In this document: positions 9,649-17,592 of the stretch, in pieces
Numbering within the stretch: position 1 is the stretch's first letter
How the letters are laid out: the number at the start of each line of letters is the position of its first letter
Source: Mesorhizobium hawassense
GTDB taxonomy: Bacteria > Pseudomonadota > Alphaproteobacteria > Rhizobiales > Rhizobiaceae
DNA: 64,000 nt
Direction: 5' to 3'
Assembly: GCF_003289945.1 (NCBI RefSeq)
Contig: NZ_QMBP01000001.1
Span: 1-64,000 of the forward strand
Translations under genes and position numbers: made by a program
Notes under the pieces: model-generated
Databases searched by the model: none
Told to the model about the DNA's origin: nothing
The model's input: the letters and a program-made list of their open reading frames with translations, nothing else

Positions 9649-10531
9649 CGGCGCCCTCCCGGCAGGCGTTGGCAGTGGCATGGAACGCGTCGATGTCGAG
9701 CTCGGGCAGTTCGGCAGGGCGGGCGACGCCAAGCTTTGCCCACACGTCGATGCCGTCGGCGGCATCGCCAAAGCGCCGAAGCCGCAGTTCGAGCCGTGCC
9801 TGTTCGCCAGCGAGCACCGACTGGTCCAGGACGGCTGGGACCCTCAAGGCCTCGATAGCCGCGAGCCGAAAAGCAGCGACATCGTCGTCGACGAAAATAT
9901 CGGCAGCGCCGATCAGATACCGATGCTTGCCGCCCATGGTGCGCCAGACCAAGGCCCGATCACGCGAGTCGAATTCCTCCACGCCCTTGTTGGTCTCGAT
10001 GACTTCCGGCCCGGAGACGGAGAGGCGTCCCTGTTCGGATATGACGAGGGCGGAACAACAGCCGGCAATGAGACTGCCGCCGCCGTAGCAGCCCGCCCGC
10101 CCACCGAGGAGCCCGACAACGCGCACGCCCTCGGCCCGCGCCTCCAGAAGCGCGCGGATCATTTCCGAGATAGCCAGCTCGCCGGCATTGGCTTCCTGCA
10201 GGCGCACGCCGCCTGTGTCGAAGGCAATGACGACATCGCGCTGCAATCGGCACGCCGCATGCAAGAGGCCCGTCAACTTGGCGCCATGTATTTCGCCAAT
10301 GGCGCCGCCCATGAACCGCCCTTCCTGGGCAGCGCACAGCACCTTGTGTCCCTCAATGCTGCCGGTGCCGATGATGATGCCGTCGTCGAACTGTCTGGGC
10401 AGATCGAAGAGGGCAAGGTGGGGGCTCATCTCCCGCCTTTCGGGCCCCAGGAATTCGGAAAAGCTGCCAGGGTCGAGCAAATTTGCCAAACGGCCGCGGG
10501 CGGATTGTTCGTACCAGCTTTGACGGATCAT
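9635..10531 (-). CDS. mdcD: Malonate decarboxylase beta subunit MdcD
   Basis: The 298-residue protein is the biotin-independent malonyl-S-ACP decarboxylase subunit. It shows SWYEQSARGRLANLLDPGSF at the N-terminus, FMGGAIGEIHGAKL, and VGLLGGRAGCYGGGS, the glycine-rich acyl-binding region of carboxyltransferase-fold enzymes, followed by SGPEVIETNKGVEEFDSRDR. Length is normal. It overlaps mdcC by 4 bases and mdcE by 14. With no biotin-carrier (MdcF-type) gene in the operon, this is the soluble, CO2-releasing version of malonate decarboxylase. Confidence 0.93.
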   Translation of the reverse strand: MIRQSWYEQSARGRLANLLDPGSFSEFLGPERREMSPHLALFDLPRQFDDGIIIGTGSIEGHKVLCAAQEGRFMGGAIGEIHGAKLTGLLHAACRLQRDVVIAFDTGGVRLQEANAGELAISEMIRALLEARAEGVRVVGLLGGRAGCYGGGSLIAGCCSALVISEQGRLSVSGPEVIETNKGVEEFDSRDRALVWRTMGGKHRYLIGAADIFVDDDVAAFRLAAIEALRVPAVLDQSVLAGEQARLELRLRRFGDAADGIDVWAKLGVARPAELPELDIDAFHATANACREGADAAR

Positions 10532-10842
10532 TCGGGCCTCTCCATCAGCCGTATGCCTTGAGCCAGCCGCAGCGCCACCGTGTCCGGCCGGGCGCCGCCA
10601 TCATTGATGGTGATGCGCAGCCCCCCGGCAGCCGAGCGGGCAACGAAATCCGAAGTGACCGCCGCCCAGAGATCCGCGAAACCATGGGCAGGCGTCGCCA
10701 CGTCGATGATGCATCGGTCGCGCGCCTCGCCGCGTTCGAGCAGCACTTCGAGATTGCCTGAAGCGACGACGCCGACCAGGGCGGCGGGTCGGTTGCCGCG
10801 CGCAGGTTCGGTCGGGCCAAGTTCGTAGCGAAGGTTTTCCAT
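10528..10842 (-). CDS. mdcC: Malonate decarboxylase acyl carrier protein MdcC
   Basis: The 104-residue protein is the special carrier that holds acetyl and malonyl groups through a phosphoribosyl-dephospho-CoA arm. The motif VVASGNLEVLLE contains the likely attachment serine, Ser28 from the ATG at 10842. The C-terminal half (ITINDGGARPDTVALRLAQG) fits the family. Eleven bases separate it from mdcA and it overlaps mdcD by 4 bases. The start is the ATG that gives MENLRYELG, preceded by a purine-rich GGG stretch. Confidence 0.92.
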   Translation of the reverse strand: MENLRYELGPTEPARGNRPAALVGVVASGNLEVLLERGEARDRCIIDVATPAHGFADLWAAVTSDFVARSAAGGLRITINDGGARPDTVALRLAQGIRLMERPE

Positions 10843-10853
10843 GGGCGGGAACT

Positions 10854-12500
10854 CTACCAGTTTCGGAAACGGCTTGGCGGGCGATAGAGGCCGCCAGAAG
10901 CGAGCATCAAATCCTTGATGGAATGGGCGGAAAGCAGGCTGCGGTCGGCATCCAGCGGGTCGATGTCGAGATCCTCGGGGCACTGGATGACTTTGCGTTC
11001 GCGCAGGCGTTCCACCATCTTGCGGTCGCGAGCCCGCCCGACTTCGGTGTAGCCGGCGACACCGCGGATCGCATGCTCGCGCTCGTCCTTGTCGCGGCAC
11101 AGGTGCAGGTTGGCGATCCCCTCTTCGGTGACGATGTGGGTCACGTCGTCGCCGTAAACCATCACAGGAGCGAGGTCGAGCTGTAGCTTGTCGGCCAGAT
11201 CAAGAGCCGAGAGACGTTCGACGAAGGTCGGCGCGTTGCCATCGCCGAATGTCTCGCCGATCTGCACGACGAGCTTGCGACCCCGCCGCAGTGCCGGGTT
11301 GCCTTCTGGGTCGGCTTCCCGCCCGGCGCGCAGCCAGGGGTCGCTGGAGTGGCGCCGGCCGCGCGCGTCCGATCCCATGTTCGGCGCGCCGCCGAAACCG
11401 GCGACCCGGCTGCCGGTCACCGTCGAACTATGGCCGGATAGGTCGATCTGCAGCGTCGATCCTATGAACATGTCGCAGGCGTAGAGGCCGGCGGTCTGGC
11501 AGAAGGCCCGGTTCGAACGTAACGAGCCGTCCGGGCCGGTGAAGAAGATGTCCGGCCGGGCCCGCACATAGTCTTCCATTCCGACTTCCGAACCGAAGCA
11601 ATGGATCTGTTCGACCCATCCGCTTTCGATGGCTGGGATGAGCGTTGGATGCGGGTTGAGCGCCCAATGCGTGCAGAGCTTGCCCCTCAATCCCAGTCGC
11701 TCGCCAAAGGTCGGCAGCAACAGTTCAATCGCGGCGGTGTTGAAGCCGATACCGTGGTTCAGGCGGCGTACACCATAGGGAGCGTAGAGGCCCTTGATGG
11801 CCAGCATGGCGGTGAGGATCTGGGTCTCGGTGATCGCCGCCGGGTCGCGCGTGAACAGAGGCTCCACGAAGAACGGGCGTCCCGCATCCACCACGAAATG
11901 CACCTGGTCGGCGGGAATGTCGACACGCGGCAACTGGTCGACGATCTCGCCCACCTGCGCGATGACCAAGCCCTTGCCGAAACTCGTCGCCTCGACGATC
12001 GTCGGCGTGTCTTCGGTGTTCGGCCCGGTGTAGAGGTTGCCGGCCCTGTCTGCGCTGACCGCCGCGATGAGCGCCACCTGCGGCGTTAGGTCGATGAAGT
12101 ACCGGGCGAACAGTTCTAGGTAGGTGTGGACGGCGCCCAGCTCGATCTGGCCACCGAACATCATGCGAGCGATGCGGGCCGACTGCGGGCCAGAGTAGGA
12201 GAAATCGAGCCGGCAAGCGATGCCGACCTCGAACAGGTCGAGGTGTTCGGGCAGCACCACGCCCGATTGCACCATGTGCAGGTCATGGATCTTCGAGGGA
12301 TCCACCTTGCAGAGTGCCTTGGCCAGCAGATCCGCCTGTTTCTGGTTGTCGCCTTCCAGGCAGACACGGTCGCCGGGTTTCAGGACCGCCTCCAGAAAGG
12401 CAACGAGCTTGCTTGGCTCGATGAACTTGCCGGCCGCAAGGCGTCCTCCCGCCTCGCGCCTTGCCTGCCTGTCTCGGCCTTTCGCGTTCCAATCCCGCAT
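10854..12500 (-). CDS. mdcA: Malonate decarboxylase alpha subunit MdcA (acetyl-S-ACP:malonate ACP transferase)
   Basis: The 548-residue protein exchanges acetate for malonate on the carrier protein MdcC, the first step of each catalytic turn. It is related to CoA transferases: PSKLVAFLEAVLKPGDRVCLEG at the N-terminus, then VFLVS-like blocks such as ADRAGNLYTGPNTEDTPTI, GIGFNTAAIELLLPTF and GFGGAPNMGSDARGRRHSS. Full length. The start at 12500 is preceded by AAAGGCGAG. First gene of the leftward operon mdcA-C-D-E-G-B-H, divergent from madL, so it is probably controlled by the GntR-type gene beyond madM. Confidence 0.95.
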   Translation of the reverse strand: MRDWNAKGRDRQARREAGGRLAAGKFIEPSKLVAFLEAVLKPGDRVCLEGDNQKQADLLAKALCKVDPSKIHDLHMVQSGVVLPEHLDLFEVGIACRLDFSYSGPQSARIARMMFGGQIELGAVHTYLELFARYFIDLTPQVALIAAVSADRAGNLYTGPNTEDTPTIVEATSFGKGLVIAQVGEIVDQLPRVDIPADQVHFVVDAGRPFFVEPLFTRDPAAITETQILTAMLAIKGLYAPYGVRRLNHGIGFNTAAIELLLPTFGERLGLRGKLCTHWALNPHPTLIPAIESGWVEQIHCFGSEVGMEDYVRARPDIFFTGPDGSLRSNRAFCQTAGLYACDMFIGSTLQIDLSGHSSTVTGSRVAGFGGAPNMGSDARGRRHSSDPWLRAGREADPEGNPALRRGRKLVVQIGETFGDGNAPTFVERLSALDLADKLQLDLAPVMVYGDDVTHIVTEEGIANLHLCRDKDEREHAIRGVAGYTEVGRARDRKMVERLRERKVIQCPEDLDIDPLDADRSLLSAHSIKDLMLASGGLYRPPSRFRNW

Positions 12501-12511
12501 TCGCTCGCCTT

Positions 12512-12569
12512 TGTATACACGATGGGCTAGATGTCATCGCATTGTGCACACTATTGCAGAGAACGCAAT
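12512..12569. promoter_or_regulatory. Candidate GntR operators between mdcA and madL
   Basis: The divergent promoter region holds two perfect 8-base palindromes, TGTATACA at 12512-12519 and TGTGCACA at 12543-12550, 31 bases apart, about three helical turns. An inverted repeat ATTGC-N7-GCAAT follows at 12553-12569. Short palindromes with TGT...ACA ends are usual targets for FadR/FCD-type GntR regulators, and the operon carries one. Binding itself is inference. Confidence 0.45.
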
Positions 12570-12624
12570 ATTGTGTATTTTATAATCCGCCGGATATTTG
12601 AACCGGTATGCATGGGAGGAGAAA

Positions 12625-12675
12625 ATGACGGTCTTGCATATTGGCTGGACGCAACGGGAGTCACGCTCATGGTGA
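12625..12675 (+). other. Possible 16-codon leader ORF upstream of and overlapping madL
   Basis: The best ribosome-binding sequence in the region, GGGAGGAG at 12615-12622, lies directly before the ATG at 12625, not before madL. That ATG opens a 16-codon frame (MTVLHIGWTQRESRSW) whose TGA ends 4 bases after the madL ATG (12669). Ribosomes finishing this leader could re-initiate on madL. Whether the peptide is made is unknown. Confidence 0.4.
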
Positions 12676-13091
12676 TCTCCGGTGTGGCATTGCTTGCTAT
12701 CTGTACACTCATGGGCGCCTTTCTCGGCGACCTGCTGGGTGTGGCCTTGGGCGTGAAGGCGAATGTCGGTGGCGTCGGCATCGCAATGTTCCTGCTGATT
12801 GCGATGCGCCTGTGGCTGACGCGGCGAGGCTTGCTGACGGCGCCGGTGAAATTCGGCGTCGAGTTCTGGGGCGCTCTCTACATCCCGATCGTCGTCGCCA
12901 TGGCAGCCCAGCAGAACGTTGTTGTCGCTGCCCGGAGCGGGCCCCTGGTGCTGATTGCAGGCATCGCGGCGGTGCTCGTGTGCTTTGGCACCGTGGCCCT
13001 CATCAGCCGCATCGGCACGAAGGGGGAAACCATGGACGAGATCGAGGCAAGGGCTGGCGGCCAGTTGGCACGCTTAGGCGAGACGGTTTGA
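12669..13091 (+). CDS. madL: Malonate transporter subunit MadL
   Basis: The 140-residue membrane protein begins MVISGVALLAICTLMGAFLGDLLG, the usual MadL N-terminus, and contains about four hydrophobic segments. With MadM it forms a sodium-dependent malonate importer, supplying substrate to the Mdc enzyme. An in-frame ATG at 12612 would add 19 polar residues but has no ribosome-binding site, so 12669 is preferred. madM follows after 12 bases with GAGGGAGCG before its start. Confidence 0.88.
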   Translation: MVISGVALLAICTLMGAFLGDLLGVALGVKANVGGVGIAMFLLIAMRLWLTRRGLLTAPVKFGVEFWGALYIPIVVAMAAQQNVVVAARSGPLVLIAGIAAVLVCFGTVALISRIGTKGETMDEIEARAGGQLARLGETV

Positions 13092-13103
13092 GGGAGCGGC
13101 GCA

Positions 13104-13868
13104 ATGGAAGTCCTGACGCATGCTTTCCTCGCCAACGGCCTGCTCGCAGCCTTCGCCATCGTTGGCCTGGTGATGTGGTTGTCGAACGCAATTTCGAAAC
13201 GTCTTTTTTTCGGACGCATTCACGGTTCGGCCATCGCGATTGTCATCGGCCTCGCCGCGGCCTTCGCGGCCGGTCTGTGGACGGGCGGCGAGAAAGGGGT
13301 GGTGGACATCCCGCTGTTCGCAGGGATCGGTCTGATGGGCGGCGCAATGCTGCGCGACTTCGCCATCGTCGCCACCGCCTTCGAGGTGGATGTGAGCCAG
13401 GCACGCAAGGCCGGCGCAATCGGCGCTGTGGCGCTAACGCTTGGCACGATCCTGCCCTTTATCGTCGGATCCGTTCTGGCCGTTGCCTTCGGCTACACCG
13501 ATGCTGTATCCATTACGACGATCGGTGCAGGCGCCGTGACATACATTGTCGGCCCGGTGACGGGAGCCGCCCTCGGCGCAAATTCCGCGGTGATCGCGCT
13601 CTCTATTGCGACCGGGGTGTTCAAGGCGGTACTGGTCATGATCGGGACACCGATCGTGGCCAAGATGATCGGACTGGACAATCCGCGCAGCGCCATGGTT
13701 TTCGGCGGCCTGATGGGCACCGTAAGCGGGGTCTCGGGCGGGCTGGCCGCAACCGACCGGCGGCTGGTTCCTTACGGGGCGCTGACGGCGACATTCCATA
13801 CGGGCCTGGGTTGCCTCGTGGCGCCCTCGGTCCTTTATCTTATCGTGCGGGCCATAGCTGGCGGTTAA
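13104..13868 (+). CDS. madM: Malonate transporter subunit MadM
   Basis: The 254-residue protein is strongly hydrophobic with about seven to eight membrane segments, including GSAIAIVIGLAAAFAAGLW and the conserved-looking GLMGTVSGVSGGLAATD near the end. It is the larger subunit of the MadLM malonate:sodium symporter in the inner membrane. It lies 12 bases after madL and 14 bases before the GntR gene, so the three are probably one transcript. Confidence 0.9.
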   Translation: MEVLTHAFLANGLLAAFAIVGLVMWLSNAISKRLFFGRIHGSAIAIVIGLAAAFAAGLWTGGEKGVVDIPLFAGIGLMGGAMLRDFAIVATAFEVDVSQARKAGAIGAVALTLGTILPFIVGSVLAVAFGYTDAVSITTIGAGAVTYIVGPVTGAALGANSAVIALSIATGVFKAVLVMIGTPIVAKMIGLDNPRSAMVFGGLMGTVSGVSGGLAATDRRLVPYGALTATFHTGLGCLVAPSVLYLIVRAIAGG

Positions 13869-13882
13869 GGGGGACTTCGAGT

Positions 13883-14584
13883 GTGATTGTCGATCTGGCG
13901 CAAGGTGAGCCCGAAGAGCGTACCCTGCTCTCACAGCGAATCCGCAATGCGCTGACGGACGAGATCGCCCGGGGCGACTTGCCGGCCGGCATGCAACTCG
14001 ACGAGCAGGAACTGGCGGACCGTTTCGGCGCCTCGCGCACGCCAGTGCGCGAGGCGCTGAGCCAGCTCGCGGTCAGCGGGCTGGTGGAGATGCGGCCTCG
14101 ACGCGGGGTGGTCGTCACACGGCTGACGGCGGAGCGGATCATGGACATGTTCGAGGCCATGGCGGAGATCGAAGCCATGTGCGTACGTCTGGCCACCTTT
14201 CGCATGACGCCGCTGGAGCGTAGTCGGCTGATGCATCTCCATGAAGAATCACTCGACATGGTCGAGCGAGGCGACGTCGACGCCTACGACGCCTTCAACC
14301 GCGAATTCCATGAGCATCTCTACCGCGCGACCCATAACAGCTTTATGGCGGAGCAGGCAGCCGCAACGCGCCAGCGCCTCAATGCTTTCCGGCGGACTCA
14401 ATTGCGACAGGGGGATCGCATGGCGCGCTCCCGCGAGGAGCACGACACCGTCATGGCAGCGATCGCCGAGGGGGATGGAGACAATGCAGCCCGCCGCATG
14501 CGCGCGCACATGCTAAATGCCGCGACGGCCCTTGAGCGCTATATCGTGGAACACTTAGGCGCCTTTCAAGTGGGCGCAGATTAA
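13883..14584 (+). CDS. GntR/FCD-family regulator, likely of malonate catabolism
   Basis: The 233-residue protein has an N-terminal winged helix-turn-helix (LSQRIRNALTDEIARGDLPAG, then DRFGASRTPVREALSQLA) and an all-helical FCD ligand-binding domain with the usual His/Asp metal-binding pattern (DAFNREFHEHLY, RSREEHDTVMAAI). The GTG start at 13883 follows AAGGGGGAC at a good distance. It ends the madLM transcript, and the divergent mdc operon shares its promoter region, so it is likely the malonate-responsive regulator (MdcY-like). The regulatory role is inferred from position. Confidence 0.85.
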   Translation: MIVDLAQGEPEERTLLSQRIRNALTDEIARGDLPAGMQLDEQELADRFGASRTPVREALSQLAVSGLVEMRPRRGVVVTRLTAERIMDMFEAMAEIEAMCVRLATFRMTPLERSRLMHLHEESLDMVERGDVDAYDAFNREFHEHLYRATHNSFMAEQAAATRQRLNAFRRTQLRQGDRMARSREEHDTVMAAIAEGDGDNAARRMRAHMLNAATALERYIVEHLGAFQVGAD

Positions 14585-14610
14585 CGCTTGGCCAGGACTG
14601 CGCCCAAGGA

Positions 14611-14633
14611 GGCTCGGTCGTTGCGGTCGAGCC
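14611..14633. terminator. Weak stem-loop between convergent GntR and TetR genes
   Basis: GGCTCG at 14611-14616 pairs with CGAGCC at 14628-14633 around an 11-base loop, in the 62-base gap between two convergent genes. There is no T-run, so it is at best a weak or bidirectional terminator. Confidence 0.25.
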
Positions 14634-14646
14634 GATGGTGCCAGTT

Positions 14647-15300
14647 TCACGCTTTGGTAGGACGCTCCCGCGTGGCAAGTGATGCAGTTATATCGTTGGC
14701 GGCTGCTTCCACTCGCTCGCGCTGTTCCTTCGCCGATGGGCCGGGAAGGCCCAAGAGAATGCCGAGCAGACGGGTTCCTAGGATCCTGTCAATGAACTGA
14801 ACGGCGAGCGCCTCACGGTGTTTCTTGCTGACACCACTAGCCTCCTGCTTCAGCCCAAGCAAGTATGCAACCATTCCTTCCAGGTGTCCGACAAGACTCT
14901 TGTGCGCCATCTCCGCCAGGCCCGGAAAGCGGGTGGCTTCTGCGATCACAGTGCGCATCAGGGCAATGGTATCTGGATCGCTCAAACGTCTCTGCGCCAT
15001 TATTCCAGACCAAATGAGAACGTCCCTCAGGGGCTTTTTTAGAAGAGCCTCCCATTCTGCTCTTTCCCCTTCGTCGTCGGGATCGCAGGCATTCGAGATC
15101 ACCGCCGAAAATAGGTCCTCCTTGCTCTCCGCATGGCGGTAGAGTGTCATAATCGATACATTCGCCGCCTTGGCGATGCCTTCCATGGTCGTGCCTTCAT
15201 AGCCTGTTTCAAGGAAGCAAGCCTTGGCGGCAGCAAGGATATCGGCGCGCTTGCTCGCCATCAGCTTCGCTTTCGGATGGTCTGGGGACCACGATTTCAT
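14647..15300 (-). CDS. TetR-family transcriptional regulator
   Basis: The 217-residue protein has the TetR N-terminal helix-turn-helix (KRADILAAAKACFLETGYEGTTMEGIAKAANVSIMTLYRHAESKEDL in sequence, residues ~17-60) and a helical C-terminal ligand domain. It is divergent from the quinone oxidoreductase gene at 15395. The 94-base gap holds two identical palindromic sites, so it most likely represses itself and the oxidoreductase/DoxX genes. The inducer cannot be read from sequence. An alternative start at Met14 (MASKRAD) is also possible. Confidence 0.88.
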   Translation of the reverse strand: MKSWSPDHPKAKLMASKRADILAAAKACFLETGYEGTTMEGIAKAANVSIMTLYRHAESKEDLFSAVISNACDPDDEGERAEWEALLKKPLRDVLIWSGIMAQRRLSDPDTIALMRTVIAEATRFPGLAEMAHKSLVGHLEGMVAYLLGLKQEASGVSKKHREALAVQFIDRILGTRLLGILLGLPGPSAKEQRERVEAAANDITASLATRERPTKA

Positions 15301-15316
15301 ATGGCTTGACTCCTAT

Positions 15317-15360
15317 ACGATAATCTATCATATCGTACAAACGATAGTGAACAGTATCGT
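15317..15360. promoter_or_regulatory. Two identical TetR-type operator palindromes
   Basis: ACGATA-N8-TATCGT occurs at 15317-15336 and again at 15341-15360. The arms are identical in both copies, the N8 spacers differ, and the sites start 24 bases apart. They fill the gap between the divergent TetR gene and the oxidoreductase. This is the arrangement expected for an autoregulated TetR operator pair. Confidence 0.65.
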
Positions 15361-15394
15361 ATCTCCGCGCCAACATACACAATGGTGTCCATCT

Positions 15395-16297
15395 ATGAAA
15401 GCTGTCCGCCTCAGAGCCTACGGTGATGTCGATCAATTCGCGATTGAAGACATTCCCGCGCCAAAGCCGCAAGCCGACGAAATTCTAATCAAGATCGAAG
15501 CCTCCGCCGTCAATCACTTCGATCTGGTGATCCGCCAGGGCTATGTCGCCCAATACATCCCCCTGGAGCTACCAGCTGTGTTGGGCGGCGATGCCTCCGG
15601 GACCGTTGTCGAGGTCGGGGCGGGCGTGACGGGGCTGGCGGTTGGCGATCGGGTCGTTGCCGATTTCGCTGCGAATGGCAACGGTTCTCACGCTGAATAT
15701 GGAGTCGTTCCGGCCTCGGCAGTTGCCAAACTTCCGGGCAATCTCACCTTCGAGGAGGGCGCGGCTCTGCCCAAGGCCGGTCTTACTGGACGGCAAACAG
15801 TCGATGCCCTCGGCGTCAGAACAGGCGACCGCGTCCTGATTTCGGGTGCTCTTGGCGCAGTCGGCCGTGCCGCGATCCAGTACCTGCAAGAGATTGGTGC
15901 AAAGCCTGTCGCTGGCGTCCGGCCCGATCGCGTCGACGAGGCGCGTCGACTGGCGGGAGAGGCACTGGACATAACGAAGGCGCCGATTGATGCAACGTTC
16001 GATTATGCCATCAGTGCCGCGGCGCCTGTCGCCGGAAATCTCATCGCGCATGTGCGAAACGGGGGCCAAGTCGCCAGCATAGTTCCGGTGCCCGAGGGCG
16101 CTAACCTCGCCAATGGCGTGCTGATCCGTGAACTCTATCATCGCCCGGACGCTGGCACTCTGAAGGCGGTGGCCGATGCGGCATCCCGTGGCGCGCTGGT
16201 CATCCCGATCGCAAAGATCTTTTCACTTGATGAGATTGGCGCGGCTCACAGGGCCGTGGGCGCCGGTGCCCAGGGCAAAGTCGTGTTGAGACACTGA
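15395..16297 (+). CDS. Zinc-independent quinone oxidoreductase (MDR superfamily)
   Basis: The 300-residue protein is a medium-chain dehydrogenase/reductase: N-terminal GroES-like part (AIEDIPAPKPQADEILIKIEASAVNHFD), GGDASGTVVEVGAGV, and an NADPH-binding fold with LISGALGAVGRAAIQYLQ. The C-terminal GAQGKVVLRH is typical of the family. Zinc-binding cysteines are absent, so it is a quinone oxidoreductase/enone reductase rather than an alcohol dehydrogenase. It is transcribed from the TetR-controlled divergent promoter and probably with the DoxX-like gene after it. Confidence 0.88.
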   Translation: MKAVRLRAYGDVDQFAIEDIPAPKPQADEILIKIEASAVNHFDLVIRQGYVAQYIPLELPAVLGGDASGTVVEVGAGVTGLAVGDRVVADFAANGNGSHAEYGVVPASAVAKLPGNLTFEEGAALPKAGLTGRQTVDALGVRTGDRVLISGALGAVGRAAIQYLQEIGAKPVAGVRPDRVDEARRLAGEALDITKAPIDATFDYAISAAAPVAGNLIAHVRNGGQVASIVPVPEGANLANGVLIRELYHRPDAGTLKAVADAASRGALVIPIAKIFSLDEIGAAHRAVGAGAQGKVVLRH

Positions 16298-16345
16298 AGG
16301 CAGTCGCTTCCGCCTCGACCGGAAGAAATTCTAGTCATCGAACCG

Positions 16346-16792
16346 ATGGAAATAATCATGTCAAGTCTCGGCGCTCAGTCTGTTCGCTCGTCGTCCCGCT
16401 CTTGGAATATCGGCCTGTGGGTCGCGCAGGTTCTCCTTTTCATTCTTTTCGGCATGCCTGGCATTATGAAGACATTTCTCGATCCATCAGCGCTCCCGCC
16501 AATGGGAATCCTGTGGGCGACAGATGTTCCAGTCTGGCTGCTGCGGTTCATTGGCATCTGCGAATTGGCGGGCGCGCTTGGAATGATACTTCCAGCCGCG
16601 ACCCGCATCCTGCCTTTCTTGACCCCCCTGGCTGCGCTTGGCTTCGTCGCCATCCAGGTACTCGCTATCGGGTTCCATGCGTATCGTGGGGAAACCAGCC
16701 AAGTGCTGCCTTTGAACCTCGTCTACCTGGCTCTGTCGATATTTGTTATGTGGGGCCGTGCGCGCAAAGCGCCGATTGCCAGTCGCCGATAA
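16346..16792 (+). CDS. DoxX-like membrane protein
   Basis: The 148-residue protein has four hydrophobic helices (WVAQVLLFILFGMPGIMKTF; LRFIGICELAGALGMILP; FLTPLAALGFVAIQVLAIGF; VLPLNLVYLALSIFVMWG), the layout of the DoxX family, with the RFIGxxELxGAxGLxLP signature largely kept. Starts at 16346 or 16358 are both possible. It lies 48 bases after the oxidoreductase, so it is likely co-regulated by the TetR protein. Function in the family is poorly defined; links to redox stress are known. Confidence 0.8.
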   Translation: MEIIMSSLGAQSVRSSSRSWNIGLWVAQVLLFILFGMPGIMKTFLDPSALPPMGILWATDVPVWLLRFIGICELAGALGMILPAATRILPFLTPLAALGFVAIQVLAIGFHAYRGETSQVLPLNLVYLALSIFVMWGRARKAPIASRR

Positions 16793-16880
16793 AATCGGCG
16801 CATCGTCGGCACATGCACCTTGAGCGTGCGCCGGTTTGCTCACAGGTCACTGTTTATGAGCAGTAGCGCCGATTGCGAAG

Positions 16881-17374
16881 TCAACCTATCGCTTTGACCG
16901 TGATGCTGTGGACCGCGTTCCGGGCGCCAGAGAGGGGCTGCTTGACCCCGGACTTGTCATACACCGGCACATCAAGACGTGCTCACCCTTTGTCGGTGTC
17001 CATGGCAGTTCGAACCGCTGCCAACTCCGGTCACGGCGAGGACGGACAGATGCCGTCTGCCAGTCCGCTCCTGCGTTGTGACTGATTTCGACGGTTTCGA
17101 TAGGATTGTCTCCCCACGCCCAGCCCCACACGTCCACGGCCTCGCCGGCCGCAAGTGGTAACGTCGGGTCTGGACGTATAATTACGGATTCAGGGGCGAC
17201 GGCCCAAACAGGCCACGTGCCGTTTGGGGTGGTGTCGTTGTAGAAGCGGGTCGTCCAGGGCCCAGGCGCACGCCGGTCTGCGGCTGTTATCGAACCAACC
17301 CATTTCACAGAATTGGTGCCGTACCAGCCCGGCACCACAAGGGGTCGGAACAAGATGGGGTGGTTGCCGCCCAT
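16881..17374 (-). pseudogene. C-terminal fragment of a sulfite-oxidase-like molybdoenzyme
   Basis: The minus-strand frame begins RPLVVPGWYGTNSVKWVGSI and continues ITAADRRAPGPWTTRFYND, WAVAPESVIIRP and ETVEISHNAGADWQ, the end of the molybdopterin domain plus the dimerisation domain of sulfite-oxidase-family proteins. A frameshift after LMCRC moves the sequence to another frame that reads DKSGVKQPLSGARNAVHSI and ends at 16881. The N-terminal two thirds is lost at the hairpin junction near 17341-17388. Not functional. Confidence 0.75.
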
Positions 17375-17388
17375 CTTGTCCTGACCCC
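17341..17388. repeat. 48-bp near-perfect palindrome at a transposon junction
   Basis: GGGGTCGGAACAAGATGGG at the left pairs with CCCATCTTGTCCTGACCCC at the right with only two mismatches, around a 10-base centre. The first 15 bases equal the outer end of the Tn3-type repeat at 20415-20452. About 34 bases recur at 25529-25560 beside an IS110-type relic. It marks the break between the molybdoenzyme fragment and the first scpB fragment. Confidence 0.7.
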
Positions 17389-17558
17389 GAGCTCGCCGGC
17401 CGCCCTTATGAGCTGGTGTCCGTCGCCGGCGGCTGGCAGCACCGCACCAAAAAAGCCTTTGGCGGCATCATCCACGCCGCCTTCGGCACGGCCGCGGGTC
17501 AGGGGACAAAAGAACTGTCGCAGTCGGAGGCGCTTGTGCTCATGTGCATCGCCTATTT
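17389..17558 (+). pseudogene. scpB-like fragment 1 (middle part)
   Basis: The frame reads ELAGRPYELVSVAGGWQHRT and QSEALVLMCIAYL, the middle of the ScpB-like protein found intact at 27557-28276. It is cut on the left by the 17341-17388 palindrome and on the right by the Tn3 inverted repeat at 17559. The family works in chromosome condensation with Smc, but this piece cannot be functional. Confidence 0.75.
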
Positions 17559-17592
17559 GGGGTGGGAACAAGAGCAGTGCGAAATCGTACGC
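17559..17592. repeat. Left inverted repeat of a Tn3-family element, split by an IS
   Basis: Starting GGGGTGGGAACAAGAGCAG, this is the mirror of the 38-base repeat at 20415-20452 with two mismatches in the 34 bases visible. Its last bases (TAAGG) are found only after the IS1595 element, at 18792 onwards. GGGG...TAAG ends are typical of Tn3-family repeats. Confidence 0.8.

Noticed and set aside
12641..14584. One 647-codon open frame covering madL, madM and the GntR gene
   Set aside because: Only its last 233 codons are a real protein (GntR/FCD). The first part is an out-of-frame reading of madL and madM.
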